Shown: positions 23,048-35,545, counted from the first letter of the stretch. The stretch is 64,000 nucleotides of DNA from Ceratotherium simum simum (GCF_000283155.1 NW_004454195.1:3351748-3415747), one strand, 5' to 3'. Translations and numbers: made by a program. The notes: generated by a model not told the origin, from the sequence alone.

Positions 23048-23742
23048 CTTTTTTTTTATTGTTGAGGTAGAAGTGACATATAATGTTATAATAGCTTCGG
23101 GTGTGTAACATAATGATTCAATGTTTGTATACATTGAGAAATGATCACCACAATAAGTCTGGTTGATACCCATCGCCTTACATAGTTACAAAAAAATGTG
23201 GGTTTTTTTTGGTGATGGTAACTTTTAAGATCTAATCTTTTAGCAACTTTCAAATATGCAATCCAGTATTAACTATAGTCACCATGGTATACATTACTTC
23301 GCCATGACTTATTTATTTTATAACTGAAAGTTTGTGCCTTTTGACCTATTTCGCTCATTTCTCCCATCCCCCACCCTGCACCTTTGGCAACCAGCAATCT
23401 GTTCTCTGTTATCTATGAGACTTTTTTGTCTGTTTTTGTTTTGTTTTGTTTTGCTTTGTTTTAGATTTCACATGTAAATGAAATCATACAGTATTTATTT
23501 TTCTCTGACATTTCACTTAGCACAATACCCTAAAGTTTCATCTGTGTTGTCACAAATAGCAAGATTTCATTCTTTTTTATGGCTGAGGAATATTCTATTG
23601 TATATATACATATATGTACCACATTTCATTTGTCCATTCATCCATCGATGGGCACTTAGGTTGTTTCCATATCTTGGCTATTTCCATCGATGGGCACTTA
23701 GGTTGTTTCCATATCTTGGCTATTGTAAATAAAGAAAGTTGA
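23048..23742 (-). mobile_element. L1 LINE 3' end (ORF2 tail and 3' UTR), antisense
   Basis: On the minus strand the order is the ORF2 C-terminal coding end, a 3' UTR and an A tail (the T run at 23050-23059). The plus strand shows complements of standard L1 blocks: 'ccatcgatgggcacttaggttg', 'ggctgaggaatattctattgtat', 'gtgttgtcacaaatagcaagattt' and 'tcccatcccccaccctgcacctttggcaaccagcaatctgttctc'. A perfect 42-bp tandem duplication sits inside the ORF2 end (listed separately). It appears inserted at the end of the MLT1-type LTR. Confidence 0.82.
23641..23724. repeat. Perfect 42-bp tandem duplication, two copies
   Basis: Bases 23641-23682 and 23683-23724 are identical. Each begins TCCATCGATGGGCACTTAGG and ends TCTTGGCTATT. 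The unit is 14 codons, so it keeps the frame of the surrounding L1 ORF2. Two identical copies inside a diverged element imply a recent slip or unequal exchange, or an assembly artefact. Confidence 0.92.
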
Positions 23743-23942
23743 TTAGTGTTTACTAGGGGTTGGGGAAGGGGGATATGGGGGAGTCACTGCTAATAGGCAC
23801 GGGTTTTGTGAAAATGTTCAAAAATTATATAGTGGTGTTGTATAACACTGAACGTACTAAAAAGCACAAAATTGTATACTTTAAATGGGCGAATTTTATG
23901 CTATGTGAATTATATCTCAATGAAACATTTTTTAAAAAACTC
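23743..23942 (+). mobile_element. L1 LINE 3' UTR fragment, sense
   Basis: Blocks 'actaggggttggggaagggggatatgggggagtcactgctaata', 'gtgaaaatgttcaaaaattatatagtggtg', 'tactaaaaagcacaaaattgtatactttaaatggg' and 'tatgtgaattatatctcaatgaa' follow the 3' UTR of an older L1 subfamily. It differs from the UTR in the adjacent antisense L1, so the pair is not a simple 5'-inverted single insertion. A short A-rich end is at about 23931. Confidence 0.75.
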
Positions 23943-24029
23943 AATTGTAGATCGATTTCTTTTCAAAAGAACATTATGCTTAGTTATGATTATTTCTGTA
24001 ATTGTTGTATGGATTGGATATCTTCTTTT

Positions 24030-24480
24030 TTGCTCCTCTAGATCAACTCTCCACCATTTCTACTGCTCTGTATTCCAGGAGGCAGAATTATATGGACCCT
24101 ATCAATGACTTCCTTGTGCTCTGGCTTTCTGTTGAGTTCATCAATAGAAGGCTCCAAAGAGGGATGGCAGAAAAGGAAGAGACTGAGGTCAAGGAGTTAT
24201 TATCCTAGTTCACTCCTGCTGGGCCTCAGTGATTGTTCTGTCTCTCCAAATGCCACAGCTTGCCAAAGGCTCTCTTTCTAGACCCATTTTCAGGGTTCTG
24301 GTAACTGTTTCCTCCCATTGCCCTTCAGGCTTATGGATGATAAAGGTCCCTGATGTTGCTAGTTCCGGGATGCTGAATTTACCTTGGTGATGTCTCTAAA
24401 GCTGCCCATACATTTTGAACAGCACTTTTATGAAATTACTCACGTTTGCCTGTCTCCTGCCAATCCCTTATTGATATACT
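24030..24480 (+). repeat. Probable ancient interspersed repeat, class uncertain
   Basis: The order 'gagggatggcagaaaaggaagagactgaggtcaaggagttattatcc', then 'ggttctggtaactgtttcctcccattgcccttcagg', then 'gatgttgctagttccgggatgctgaatttacc', then 'ctgcccatacattttgaacagcac' resembles a widespread mammalian repeat that I recall. I cannot name its class reliably. Confidence 0.4.
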
Positions 24481-27400
24481 GTGTTTGGTTGAAACTGTTT
24501 TCATCTTAAGGGCTTTAATTTTGGTTGCTCAGCTTTTTCATTTCTTCTTTTTGCATAGGATCTCTTTCAGTTTTGTTTCCAGCAGGGACTTTCAAGGTGA
24601 ACATTCTATTTTTAGTTGTACTTGAGATTAGCTTAATGTCTTATTGCATTCTTAGAACTATGTTAAACTACCAAACTCTGTAACAAAATAATTTTGATTC
24701 CTCTTTCTTTAAGGTAAGGGATTTGGCCCTTTTCCCACCTCTCTCTCTTTTTCTGTTTTGGTTAATTTACTCTGGTTTGCACAGTCTTTCTTTGTTTAAA
24801 AATATTTCATTTGTTTATTTATTTTATACTAGGTTTCATGGCTATTTATTATTTTTTCTTTAAACTCTTTGTTGCACCTCATAATGATGTAATAACAACA
24901 ACTGAATTTCAAGAAGAACTAGGTCATTTACATCAGGGGTTGTTTAGCTGCCTTTAGGTCAAAGAGAATGGAGACATACTTCAGTTAAAATAATTTTTGA
25001 TTTTCTTAATAAGCATAGTTAGCAAAGTAAGAAAGAGGAAATAAGAGGAAACTGCTATAAAGCTTGGCCCTTCAGAGGCTGCTGAGGATAGGCAAGTATG
25101 GTAGATAATTCAGGTAAGCCTAGCAATTTAAATAGAAACTTTAGTTATTGTGTCATACTATGTTTTCAAGAGCAAGGGTCCATTTCTGCCTACACTGAAA
25201 TTCAGTGACTTGACTATTTTATATTTTTATTTTATAATTTACTTTTCAATTTCATTCCATGAGCACCATTGGCCGTAGCCATTTTGGCTCTCTGCCCCCA
25301 TTACAAACACGGCATCGAAGTGGGAAGAGGCACAGGATTGAACCAAAGCATAGTGACTCCGAAATATAAACATATACATCTTGAAGCCCAACATTATTCT
25401 CCACAGCAAAATATTCATGAAGTTGCCTTTTTAGCCTAAAATTTAAATATCATTTTTTATGTTCCTGGTTTTGTTCATTTTTATCATTAATGATATTTTT
25501 TGAGGCAGTCGTTTTGAATTGCTGTTCAAATTTTCCATTATTTATTTTCTGTGCAATTATCTCATCTCTACAAATTCATTTAAGCTTTTTGAGACCACAG
25601 ATCTTTTCATTTATATTTTATATACATCACACACCTAACAGCTCCAGGCTGGAGATGCAGAGATATTCAATAAATATTTCTTAATTTGATTTATTACAGC
25701 TCTTATTAGTTCTGTCTGCTTAGTCTGGTAGTACATTCCCTTCTGTTTGGTATAAAGCAGACAGCACTTGATATACTTTGAAATGCAGTCCAGAGTTAAT
25801 AATCTCTGAGAAACCTGATATGCTTTTAAACTTCCCAGATCTCTTGTTAGAAAACTCAAGAGACTTTAAGCATTGACTTTTCATAATCTGTTACCTCATT
25901 TGGTGTACATTCATATCTACAGCAACATCATGAGGTGAACAAGGGCTCCACAAATCTTTGGATTTGTTTAAAATTGGCATTTAATATATATATTTTTTTC
26001 TTTTTAAAAGCGTTTGGGGAGAGTTCAGCTGCCAGGTCCCTTGAGCAAAATGGTTTTCTTGACACTGCTTCTGTGTTGTCTCACAGCCATATATCTGGCC
26101 CTGTAACTTGAAAACAGGAAAAGGAGGGGGAGGGAGAGAGGCCTTCTGTTCATTCCCAGTGGTAATCCATTGGGATTCTAAATACTTGAAAATTTTCAGT
26201 TTATTGGGAGGCTTGAAGCTATAGTGGGGGAAAAGAATACATAGAAATTCCAAAATAGTAAGCCAATTTCGTACAAATCATAATGATGTTCTAAATGACA
26301 GAGGTGTTTACATCACATTCCCTCTTGCTGAAGGCTTAATTGTATACATAGCTCTTTGGAATGGTTTCAGTTGGTCGTGTCTGCAATCTAGGGCTGTGTC
26401 TACACAACTCATATAAAAGCTTTGAAAAATATTACTTTATCTTTGTATATTTAAATATCTAGGTGGTTGGCAGCAAGTAAATAATCATCCAGGTGATTGA
26501 CTGGATTTTTAAATATTTCTTCCCATGACAGACATTAAGAATGCAAGTTAGTTACTAGATAGTTTCATGTTTAATAATCTCATATGAAAGAACCATATTC
26601 ATGAAGAAAAATAACTTAGAACTTTGCCTCAAATATTATTCCTAAATATACTAAAAGATAGAGATGCTGCTCTCCTTTCTCTGCCCCAGCATGGAGGATG
26701 TACTAGAAAGCCAGTCTGATACACAGACCAGTGAAGAGATGTTTCTTCTATAATCTCCGCACATGTACTTGTGCTGAAGTGGCATCCTACAGAGGCTACA
26801 GTGATAAATGCTATAGGAATGCACCTGGACACCCAGAGATAACACGACTGAATGGAAATGAATTCCAAATGGTAGCAATCTCTGAGGTCATTTAGCTAGA
26901 AGTCCTTTTAAATGATTGAATGATTAATGAACACGGCAACACTAGGAACCACAAAAACTCCATTTAAAAGCCATTTTTGTTTAGAAAGAATTCTTCATTT
27001 TTATGAGCATTAAATTTTCTGTTACTTTATATGTGTAGAATAGCCCACTGACTTTTACAATAATTGGAAGTATTAATTGATGACATTGATAGGACTGTCA
27101 TAAAATCTACTGGTAACAGACATTCAAGACTCTGAATGTTGTTCATGCGTGAGCTTTCTCTGGCTTGTCACCATTCTTTCTCTACCTCAAACTGTAATTT
27201 TCTAGTGATCTTTACCCAGACTGACCCATTGTTTCACAGTTGTCACTAAAAAGGTCTTCATTTAGTTTGATTATTTAGGGAATTATGGCAGGTAACTGTG
27301 AAATGACAAAAGAATGGATACCATTGATCACAGTAATTTTTTTCCACTCTGTTTCAGCCACATGATAAAAACAGGATGTCACTCTCGGGGCCCAGTGGCT

Positions 27401-28245
27401 GGCATAACTTATCAAAGCTGCCTTTTTCCTCTTCTCTGACTTTCCCCTTTGTTTCCTTGAGGGATGTAGAAATGACATCAAACTGTTCAAAATAGCTCTG
27501 CCCTATTATAGATGATCAGAGTTATTTGCTTTATTTTGAAGAAAAAATAATAGCCCTAACCTTTTGTTTTGTACAGAAAACAGACAAACAGGATATATTT
27601 TTTCATCATCTCCAAGTTTTATCTCATCCTTTCCTGCTTTTTTGAAACAAAAGAAGTCAATTTTAAAAAGCAAAGAAGAATAAATAAATTTTAAAAAGAG
27701 AAAATGCATTACAGTTTTCCCTGGTAAAGTTCCAGTCACATCTTACACACCGTGACTGCAGATCTCATTATCTCAATAAATGACTGTGAATCTAAATCAT
27801 AACTATTTTAAAGACATAGGAAAAGAACATGGAAATATCTCGCACTTGAAAATCGAGTGGGTTTCTTTCAAAAATAAATGTTAACGTTCAGCGGTGAGTT
27901 CAATTTGCACCATGTCAAGTCCTCACTTTGCCCCTTTTAAGATTCTCTTTCAGCTTTTCTGAGGCAGTGAGGTCTAGATCTAGTTATATCACGATAATTT
28001 CCCAGCAGCTATAACCTTGTATTTCAGCAGAACCAGTTCTGTAATACACTGCCCAAATTGAAACCTTCCTAAATCATATCACCAAAACAAGCTGAGATGT
28101 CCCAGAAAAGACATCTAATCATTTGGATGGGGCAAACCCTCAATCCTACCTTAGAGGGTTCATCCTTAGCAACTCTTAAACATTCCTCTGCCTCTGACAG
28201 GAAGAGTATCTGATTCCATGTGTATGGGTTTAATTGTGGCATCTT
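24481..28245. other. No recognised feature
   Basis: AT-rich unclassified sequence of about 3.8 kb. A short AT tract is at 25980-26000. The short frames in several phases match nothing I know. No RNA gene seen. Confidence 0.4.
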
Positions 28246-28249
28246 TCTG

Positions 28250-28480
28250 TAGAGCAGTCCTATCTAATTGAAATGTCTACGATGATGCAAGTTTTTTATA
28301 TTTGCATTGTCAAATATGGTACTCTCCAGCCAGTTGTGACTCTTGGGCCCTTGAAATGCAGCTAGTGCACCTAAGAACTAGAACCTGTAATTTTATATAA
28401 GCTAATTAATTTAAATGTAAATGTATGTAGCTACATGCGGCTAGTGACTACCATACTGGATAATGCAGCTTCAGAATTCC
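28250..28480 (-). repeat. Probable hAT-type MER DNA transposon relic
   Basis: The text 'gagcagtcctatctaattgaaatgtctac' at one end and 'gtagctacatgcggctagtgactaccatactggataatgcagc' at the other match a widespread non-autonomous DNA transposon whose ends read 'gctgtccaatagaaat' and 'ggctagtggctaccgtattggacagc'. Orientation is uncertain because the ends are near-inverted repeats. Confidence 0.5.
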
Positions 28481-29038
28481 CTAGAATGTACTTCCTAGTC
28501 CTGAATTCCTTAATGTATGTTTAAATAACAAACAACATTCTGATCTTTTATTCTGTTAAATGCAAAAAATAATAACAAGTATCTCTCCTCAAACTGGGGT
28601 GATACATATGTTTAGTAGTTTTTGATAATGATACATGAAAAATCCAATTTAGGGCATTTTGAGCTGAAGTTCCAAAGGCCATCTGTAGATATATCATTTT
28701 ATATTCCAATCATTTTAGTTTTACATAATTATAAACCATGCACAATGTTATAATAAGATATTTGCAGATATAATAATGTTTCAAAGAGTTATTTTTAAAA
28801 ATTCTCAGAAACTAGTCAACAAAAACATGTATTTCTATGTAAACAAGTGTAGGTAGAGAGTAAAATTTCCTGGTGTTATTTATGTCAGAGGATGCTTAAT
28901 TGAAAGTCTCAGGTGAAGCACATTTTAAAGGTGGTGCTGGCTGAAGATTGGAAAAAATGTTTTTGAATAGTGGTAAGAATACCTTGAACAATTCTGAAAC
29001 ATCTCTTGCACATGGAGGATATAAAAAAAGTTTGGAGC

Positions 29039-29220
29039 AGGGCTGGCCTCATGGCCTAGTGGCTACGTTCAGTGCGCTCTGTTTCAGCAGCCCAGGTTCA
29101 GTTCTCAGCCGTGGACCTACACCACTTGTCAGTGGCCATGCTGTGGTGGTGACCCACATACAAAATAGCAGAAGACTGGCACTGATGTTAGTTCAGGGTG
29201 AATCTTCCTCAGCAAATAAT
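29039..29220 (+). mobile_element. ERE SINE, ERE3/ERE4-like
   Basis: The head AGGGCTGGCCTCATGGCCTA is followed by 'agcagcccaggttcagttctcagccgtggacctacaccacttgtc', 'gccatgctgtggtggtgacccacata' and a single 'gatgttagttcagggtgaatcttcctcagcaaa' tail unit. A 15-bp target-site duplication, AAAAAAGTTTGGAGC, lies at 29024-29038 and 29221-29235. The more diverged head suggests an older subfamily than ERE1. A 180-codon frame runs through it by chance. Confidence 0.9.
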
Positions 29221-29235
29221 AAAAAAGTTTGGAGC

Positions 29236-32200
29236 CAAAGAATTGAGAGTATTTTTGAAGGCATTTTCTTAAGAGATAATGGTGCTTCTCTCCCAACCCA
29301 AAGTGGAGAAATGAAACTATCTGCTCCTATCTCTTGTTTAGAAGAATGGGGCTTTAAAGAAATCACCAAAATGGCCCCTGTATCTCCTGCAGCGCCTCCC
29401 TTCCCCAAAAGAATTTACAGAGGACTGGTAACTGAGTCATCCCAGAAATATATAGAGGGTTGGCCGAGAGAGGGCAGAGGTTTGTGAAGTAAGTGCACCC
29501 CCAGAGACTGCTAAAGTAAAGGATATATAAATGTTTCTCCTGGATAAACCCCTGAGTCCAAAAGTGCCACCTGGCAGAGGGATACTGGAAGTGTCATTGG
29601 ATTTCTAGGACATTTACTATATGCAAGGAAGCTAGATTTGAAAGTTCATTAGAATGGCTGGAAATGGGATGGGGAGTGGACACACAGAGGTGAGAATTCG
29701 CAAATCACAGGGTTCCCCCGCTGGCTCTCTGCAGCTTCTCCACGGGCTCGGAGGCTGCTGCCCCTGCACCACCTGCACTGTTGCTCCCAGGTTATCTGGG
29801 GGGTGGCAGCACTGCTCCCAGGGGTGCTGGGTTCATGGGTGTTGCTGTCACTGCTGGGGGCCTGGGGTCTTGTATGCCGCCCCTGCTGCTGGTAGAGCTA
29901 GTGCTGGGGATACCATCACTGGGGCTGGGTCACGGGTTCTGCTATGGTTCCTGAAGTCTCAGGTCACAGGTGCCTCCTGCCACTGTTGGGGAAAGGGCAG
30001 GGGCTAAGCAATGAGTGTGGTTGCTGGTCCTGTAGCTTCTGGTCACTAGCACATGCCATTGTGCTTTTTGAAACCTCAAGTCAGGGCACTCTGCCCCTTC
30101 AGATGTATAGATGCATGTATCTCTTAAGCATCCTGTTGTGCTGTGCAGGGAGTCCCTTGTTGGTCAACGGATGTCCCACTGGTCGTAACTTAGAGGGGAG
30201 AGACAGAAGGAACAACTCGCTCCACCATGATGCTGATATCACTCCTCGAATTCACAAATCTCAGGACAAAATAAGTTTTAAACACATGCCAAGCCCCTAG
30301 AGCATTGACACTAGCTCAGGAGAGTTTTTGATAATTTAAAGACTTTCTTGCCATCTTTTCCTCTCAGCTTTCCCTGTGTCCTAACCCTGTGAGGTTAGAC
30401 ACAGCAGAAACCAGCTGGAGGAGGAGAAGTTCTGGGGGTAGTGGAAAGAAGAAAGATGCCCACCAGTTCTTTCCCTCTTGGCCATCTTTCCCCTCTGTGG
30501 AGCCCTGAGCTGGGAGCAAGGAAGACATCTTCACACCAAATCAAGTTTGCAGCTTTGTGGCTTATGATGGGTGGGATATTTTATTCCTGAAGTGAAGTTT
30601 TATTTTGTGACTGAAAGCAACAGTAAGGTTCTAGAACTTCTGCAAGTTTTCATAGAGGGACAAGGGAAGAACTAGGCTTTTGAATAAAATTAAAAGGATG
30701 GTAAGAAACAAAAACAAAATAGCTTTAAGATTATGCTCCAACTATTACGACAGTTCAACATAATAGTTACTAGACACTATTGGGGCATAGAAGTGTAAAG
30801 AAGAAAAGTAATTGAGATTACGTAAGTAAAATAACATTGTCTTTTCCTACTTCTATGAATAATAAAAAGATTGTCAGGTTTATTAACCTAATGTATTTTC
30901 ATCATGCCTGTTAAAAATTGACATCTTAAAAGTTACAATAAGCCTGAGGTGAAGTTTTTAAACTATGACAAAATTTGAATAGATGGACACTTCAGTTTTT
31001 TGGCCCAGTGCTTTTTTGGGAGGAGTTATAGGGAGTAAAAAGTGTCCTCCTCATTCACATGAATAAAGACATTTTCAAATTAGATTTAAAAACTTGAAAC
31101 AAGGGTTCTGGTCTTGCTAACTCACACTTGCTATGGTTTAGGAATACCTTAAATAATCAATAATAAGTGTTGGAGAATTAAATTAATCACTTTAAAGACT
31201 CAAATGAATTGTTACTGCATACATTTTTTTCCTATTCTTATTCGTTAATCCAACAGCATATATTACTGCATGTAGTATTCTATGTGAAAAGCTTTGTTTT
31301 AGAGCTAAGTTTTGATTTTAGGTTAAACGTATCCTGGCATCTTCCCAATGGTAAACCAGAACAATACCCATGTATATTGGATTACCTGGCTCAGACAGGA
31401 AGTGTATCTGACAAATGTAAATTGGGTTCTGAATGTTGGGGTAAAGGATGTATATTTCTTTAAATGTAAATCCGTTGCATAGATTTAATGGGATTTACTT
31501 AACAGCTGGTTGAAGAATCATCAAGCTTGAATGGACCTTAAAACTTATTTAGTCCAACTTATACATTATAAAGATTGCTGGACTTTACATATTTTTATTA
31601 AATTGAACTAAATTGAATAAGAAAACAGTTTAAAGGGCTTAACTAAGTTGGCTGTACTCAGACTGAGCAAGGAGCTCAACCCAGACCTTGTAAATTCCTA
31701 CCCTGGATGTGTCCTTCAGGAAATGATCTTTGTCATCTAACTTTACCCAATGGTTTCTTTAGTAATAATGTTTTTCAAACTTGACCTTGTCTCTAATAAA
31801 TGTGTGTCAACTTTTGTGTCCATTTCAAATATATATTCAGATCACTGTCCATTAGAATTAATTAACTCTACAGAAATAATCCATTAAAATTGCTGAAAAT
31901 GTAGAAACGAAAAATTATATAATTGGATATTCCCTTCCAATTTCTTGAAAAGCCAGTTTTTAAAATACCCTAGAAAACAAACTGGTATATAGGGAGCTAG
32001 AGAACTTAACCTTTAGTTTTTATTTTTGTTCTTTACCCACAAGGCAGGTGAGAGTTGACAGCTGCCAGTCATAGCAGATTAATTTAAGTTAATGCAAGTC
32101 GTGAAGTATGTACATACATACACCATTAGCTGTCTTGATCAGCTGCAGATGAAATGTTTTGACTGGTAACCTCTTTTAGAAGGACTGGATTGGTTAGGAA

Positions 32201-33239
32201 CTAATGTTGAAATGGTTCCTTAAAGAGCTCTACTTAACCTTAAAGAAAGCCAGACTGTGCGTGTTTTTTCCTTCTGAAAATGTTTACCTTATCTCACCCA
32301 ACCGTAGAGCAAAACAGTAGGAATGTTGAATTTTCAAAAATATGAATATCCCTCTGATTTCTTCTCCTCTAGCTATATCCTTTTGTTTCTTATTATTGAA
32401 CTTTTTTTCCTGAAGTTTATTTTGGTAAATTTTAGTTTTAAATTAAATAACGAAATATCTGTTTCTCTTAATCCTAAATTTTGCTGACACGGGTTATTTC
32501 GTATTATCACATTCCCCGACTAAACTACTAGGGTAGTTCCAGAGAAGGAAGCATAGAATTCCAGAATACTTCATTTCAGAGTTATTTCAAAAGGGAGGAT
32601 ACAATCCTTTTTGCTTTCATGGATGCTATAGTTGCCAATAAACTTTTTTTCAGAAAAATCCATAAACTATCTAGACCTTTTCTGCAGTGGGCAGAAGTTT
32701 TCTGTTTTCTCAACCATATTTTTGGCTCTTAGAATACAGAAAAGAGCAACAAAAATAACTTTCTATGAAGGGCTGGCTTGAAGCCCTTCATTGTCTTAAG
32801 AGGTATCTTTCTGATCATAAATTAATCTGCGCCCAAGAGCTGAAGATCACTGGGACATAATGCCATCACACAGTCTTCTTATTTACTCACTGACACTGGT
32901 TTCCAAACCTTAAGATATAAATCATTTAAGTATTTTCCAGTTTAAAGAATTGTTTGACTCTCTAAAGATGGACTGTATTATATTAAGAGGATCAATAAAA
33001 TATAAAACATTCTTAGTAGAGAGGCCAAGAGATCTTCTGCATAAAAATATAGGCCACAATATATTCCAGGTTTTCTGTGATGGTTCCAGTTTCAAATACC
33101 TACTCCTGTTGTCTATACTTATAAATAATTCCACAACCCAGAAAAATAAGATACTTTGCTACACCTGGTGTGTATTTTTTTTAATTGGGGAAGTTTACCA
33201 TTATCAGAATATACTCAAAATATAGGTTCACTCTCCTTT
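29236..33239. other. Unclassified, with a GC-rich patch at about 29690-30210
   Basis: After the SINE, the sequence to about 30.6 kb is much richer in G+C than the window as a whole. It has many CTGCTG, CACTG and GGGGCTGGG words, like a LINE 5' UTR or an old retroviral piece. I cannot name it. From 30.6 to 33.2 kb the sequence is AT-rich and featureless apart from the hairpin at 32765-32791. Confidence 0.35.
32765..32791. repeat. Perfect 10-bp stem hairpin
   Basis: ATGAAGGGCT (32765-32774) pairs with AGCCCTTCAT (32782-32791) around the 7-nt loop GGCTTGA. No T run follows it. It has no clear link to a known element. Confidence 0.8.
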
Positions 33240-33255
33240 TAAGACTGAGCCTCCT

Positions 33256-33469
33256 GGGCTGGCCCCGTGGCTTAGCGGTTGAGTGCGCGCGCTCCACTGC
33301 TGGCGGCCCGGGTTCGGATCCTGGGTGCGCACCAACACACCGCTTCTCCTGCCATGCTGAGGCCGCGTCCCACATACAGCAACTAGAAGGATGTGCAGCT
33401 ATGACATACAACTATCTACTGGGGCTTTGGGGGAATAAAAATAAATAAATAAAATTATAAAAAAAAAAA
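33256..33469 (+). mobile_element. ERE1 SINE
   Basis: The head GGGCTGGCCCCGTGGCTTAG has an A-box match (TGGCTTAGCGG) and the B box is GGTTCGGATCC. The block 'cagcaactagaaggatgtgcagctatgacatacaactatctactggggctttggggg' and an AAATA/A tail are full length. The target-site duplication is AAGACTGAGCCTCCT (33241-33255) versus AAGACTCAGCCTTCT (33470-33484), 13 of 15 identical. Confidence 0.92.
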
Positions 33470-33487
33470 AAGACTCAGCCTTCTCAG

Positions 33488-34284
33488 CGAACAGGCACAT
33501 GAAAAGATGTTCAACATCACTAATTACCAGGGAAATGCAAATCAAAACTACAATGAGATATCACCTCACACCCATCAGAATGGCTATAATTGACAACACA
33601 GGGAATAATAAGTGTTGGAGATGATGTAGAGAAAAGGGAACTCTCATACGCTGCTGGAGAGGGTGAAAACTGGTGCAGCCAATATGGAAAACAGTATGGC
33701 AATTCCTCAGAAAATTAAGAATAGAACTACTGTACGATCCAGCTATTCCACTGCTGAGTATTTATCCAAAGAACATGAAAAGACGAATGAATACAGCTAC
33801 ATGCACCCCCATGTTCATTGCAGCGTTATTCACGACAGCCAAGACTTGGAAGCAACCTAGGTGCCCATCAAGGGATGAATGGATAAAGAAGATGTGGTAT
33901 ATATACACAATGGAACACTATTCAGCCATAAAAAAGATGAAATCTGGCCATTTGTGACAACATGGATGGACCTTGAGGGTATTATGCTAAGCAAAATAAG
34001 TAAGAGGGAGAAAGTCAAATACTATATGATCTCACTCATAAGTAAAAGATAAAACAACAACGAATAAACACATAGAGACAGAGATTGGATTGGTGGTTAC
34101 TAGAGGGGAAGTGGGGAGGGAGGAGGGTGAAAGGAGTGATTAGGCACATGTGTGTGGTGATGGATTGTAATTAGTTTTTGAGTGGTGAACATGATGTAAC
34201 CTATACAGAAATCGAAATATAATTACGTACACCCCAAATTTACATAATGTTATAAACCAATGTTACCACAATAAAAAAAAAATC
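33488..34284 (+). mobile_element. 5'-truncated L1 LINE, ORF2 C-terminus and 3' UTR
   Basis: It starts within late ORF2 ('aacaggcacatgaaaagatgttcaacatcactaattaccag') and runs to a 3' UTR and A tail (34271-34283). A 94-codon open stretch at 33673-33957 still reads as the ORF2 protein C-terminus, with [14 protein letters not shown] and EWIKKMWYIYTMEHYSAI. No reverse transcriptase or endonuclease part is present, so it cannot move. It directly follows an ERE1 with only about 18 bases between them. Confidence 0.88.
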
Positions 34285-35540
34285 TGCTTAAGCCTAGGAA
34301 TATTTCCCGAGACGACCTTGAATAAATTAATTTTAAATCTGAATACTAAGGAGTAATTGAAATATGATGATATGTATGTCCACATGCAGACTTGGAAAAA
34401 GTCACAGGCTTATTACAGTAAAACAAAATACGCTTTTGATTCTCAAAAAACAAAGACTCAACCTTCTCAGTAAATGGCCAGCAAAATTTGCCCTGTCTTA
34501 CATGATAGCAGTAAGAGACATCTCTGAGGATGGAGAATTCTATTCTCAGTTGTTTCCATCTGCCAAGGGGAAGAAAATGCTTATATGCCCAATATTCATT
34601 CATTAGAGATTTTCAGACAGCTTATTTTTTGATAGTTCTTGTGCCTAAACACTGAAATGAAGAGATTTATTACTTTAAAAGTTGATTTTGCTATTATATA
34701 ACTTACATCCTATTCTATTAGAGAGTAGCATGCAGGCACTAGGGTGGATATGAGCACAATATCTGGTTTTTTGTGTGTCCATCCACTCTGGTTCTGCATT
34801 GCTTTAGTAGCTTGTAACTTTCCTCCCTCAGGCCCAGCCAGAGCCACCAACTGTAGCCACATAGGTTGCTCAATTTGCATAGACTGTAATGTGAATTGTC
34901 ACCAACATAAACAATGCCGGCTAGAGTGATGTAGTGCACAACCTTGGTAACAGCACTGCAAGGAGAACCCCCATAATGCCACCAGGCTACTCACATCCTG
35001 TCCAGTTCTGTCACTCCACTTAGAACTGTCCTTCTTCTCCATCCCCCCACATTTAAAAGAAAATCCTCTCCCTCATTTTCCCAGTTACTCACATCCAAAA
35101 TTCTCTCTTAACCAATATCCTCTCAAGTCTTGAACATGAGGAAAATATTCCGGTTTCCAGTGGACACAAATGAATTAATGAGTGACTCCTCTCTACGCAC
35201 CAAAAGTGATCTTTCATTGGTAGAACTTCCAAAGCATGCAAAATGTTTCATTTCAGATTATGTGAGGAAAATATTTGGGGACCAGAAGGCCTTGGAACTC
35301 TACCTCCTGCCATGCTTTCTACTCTGACTTCAGCCTTCTCAAATTGATAAAGGAATAAAATCATTTCGGGGTAAATCAGTGAATTTATAAAAAACTCACT
35401 GAATAGTCCTGATGATAGTATCTGCTAGATTTAGAAAATTCTTACTACTTCATATTTTCGTAAAATTTTGACCGGCTACTGCATTTCTGAAATATTCTAT
35501 GATTATAGGGGCCACATTTAGTTTAATTTTGTATGATAAA
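34285..35540. other. No recognised feature
   Basis: Unclassified sequence. A 19-base segment at 34453-34471 repeats the segment after the ERE1 at 33470 with one change (see findings). Confidence 0.4.
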
Positions 35541-35545
35541 CGCTT

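Noticed and set aside
22661..23065. 134-codon plus-strand open frame
   Set aside because: It lies on the antisense strand of an MLT1-type LTR and ends in the tail of an L1.
23478..23732. Frame with a repeated HRWALRLFPYLGY peptide, looking like a repeat protein
   Set aside because: It is the antisense of an L1 ORF2 end; the peptide repeat comes from the 42-bp DNA duplication.
28948..29487. 180-codon plus-strand open frame
   Set aside because: It reads straight through an ERE SINE with a clear 15-bp target duplication at 29039-29220, so the frame is accidental. The part after the SINE is kept only as a note.
33673..33957. 94-codon frame as a possible gene
   Set aside because: It is the C-terminal end of L1 ORF2 in a 5'-truncated copy.
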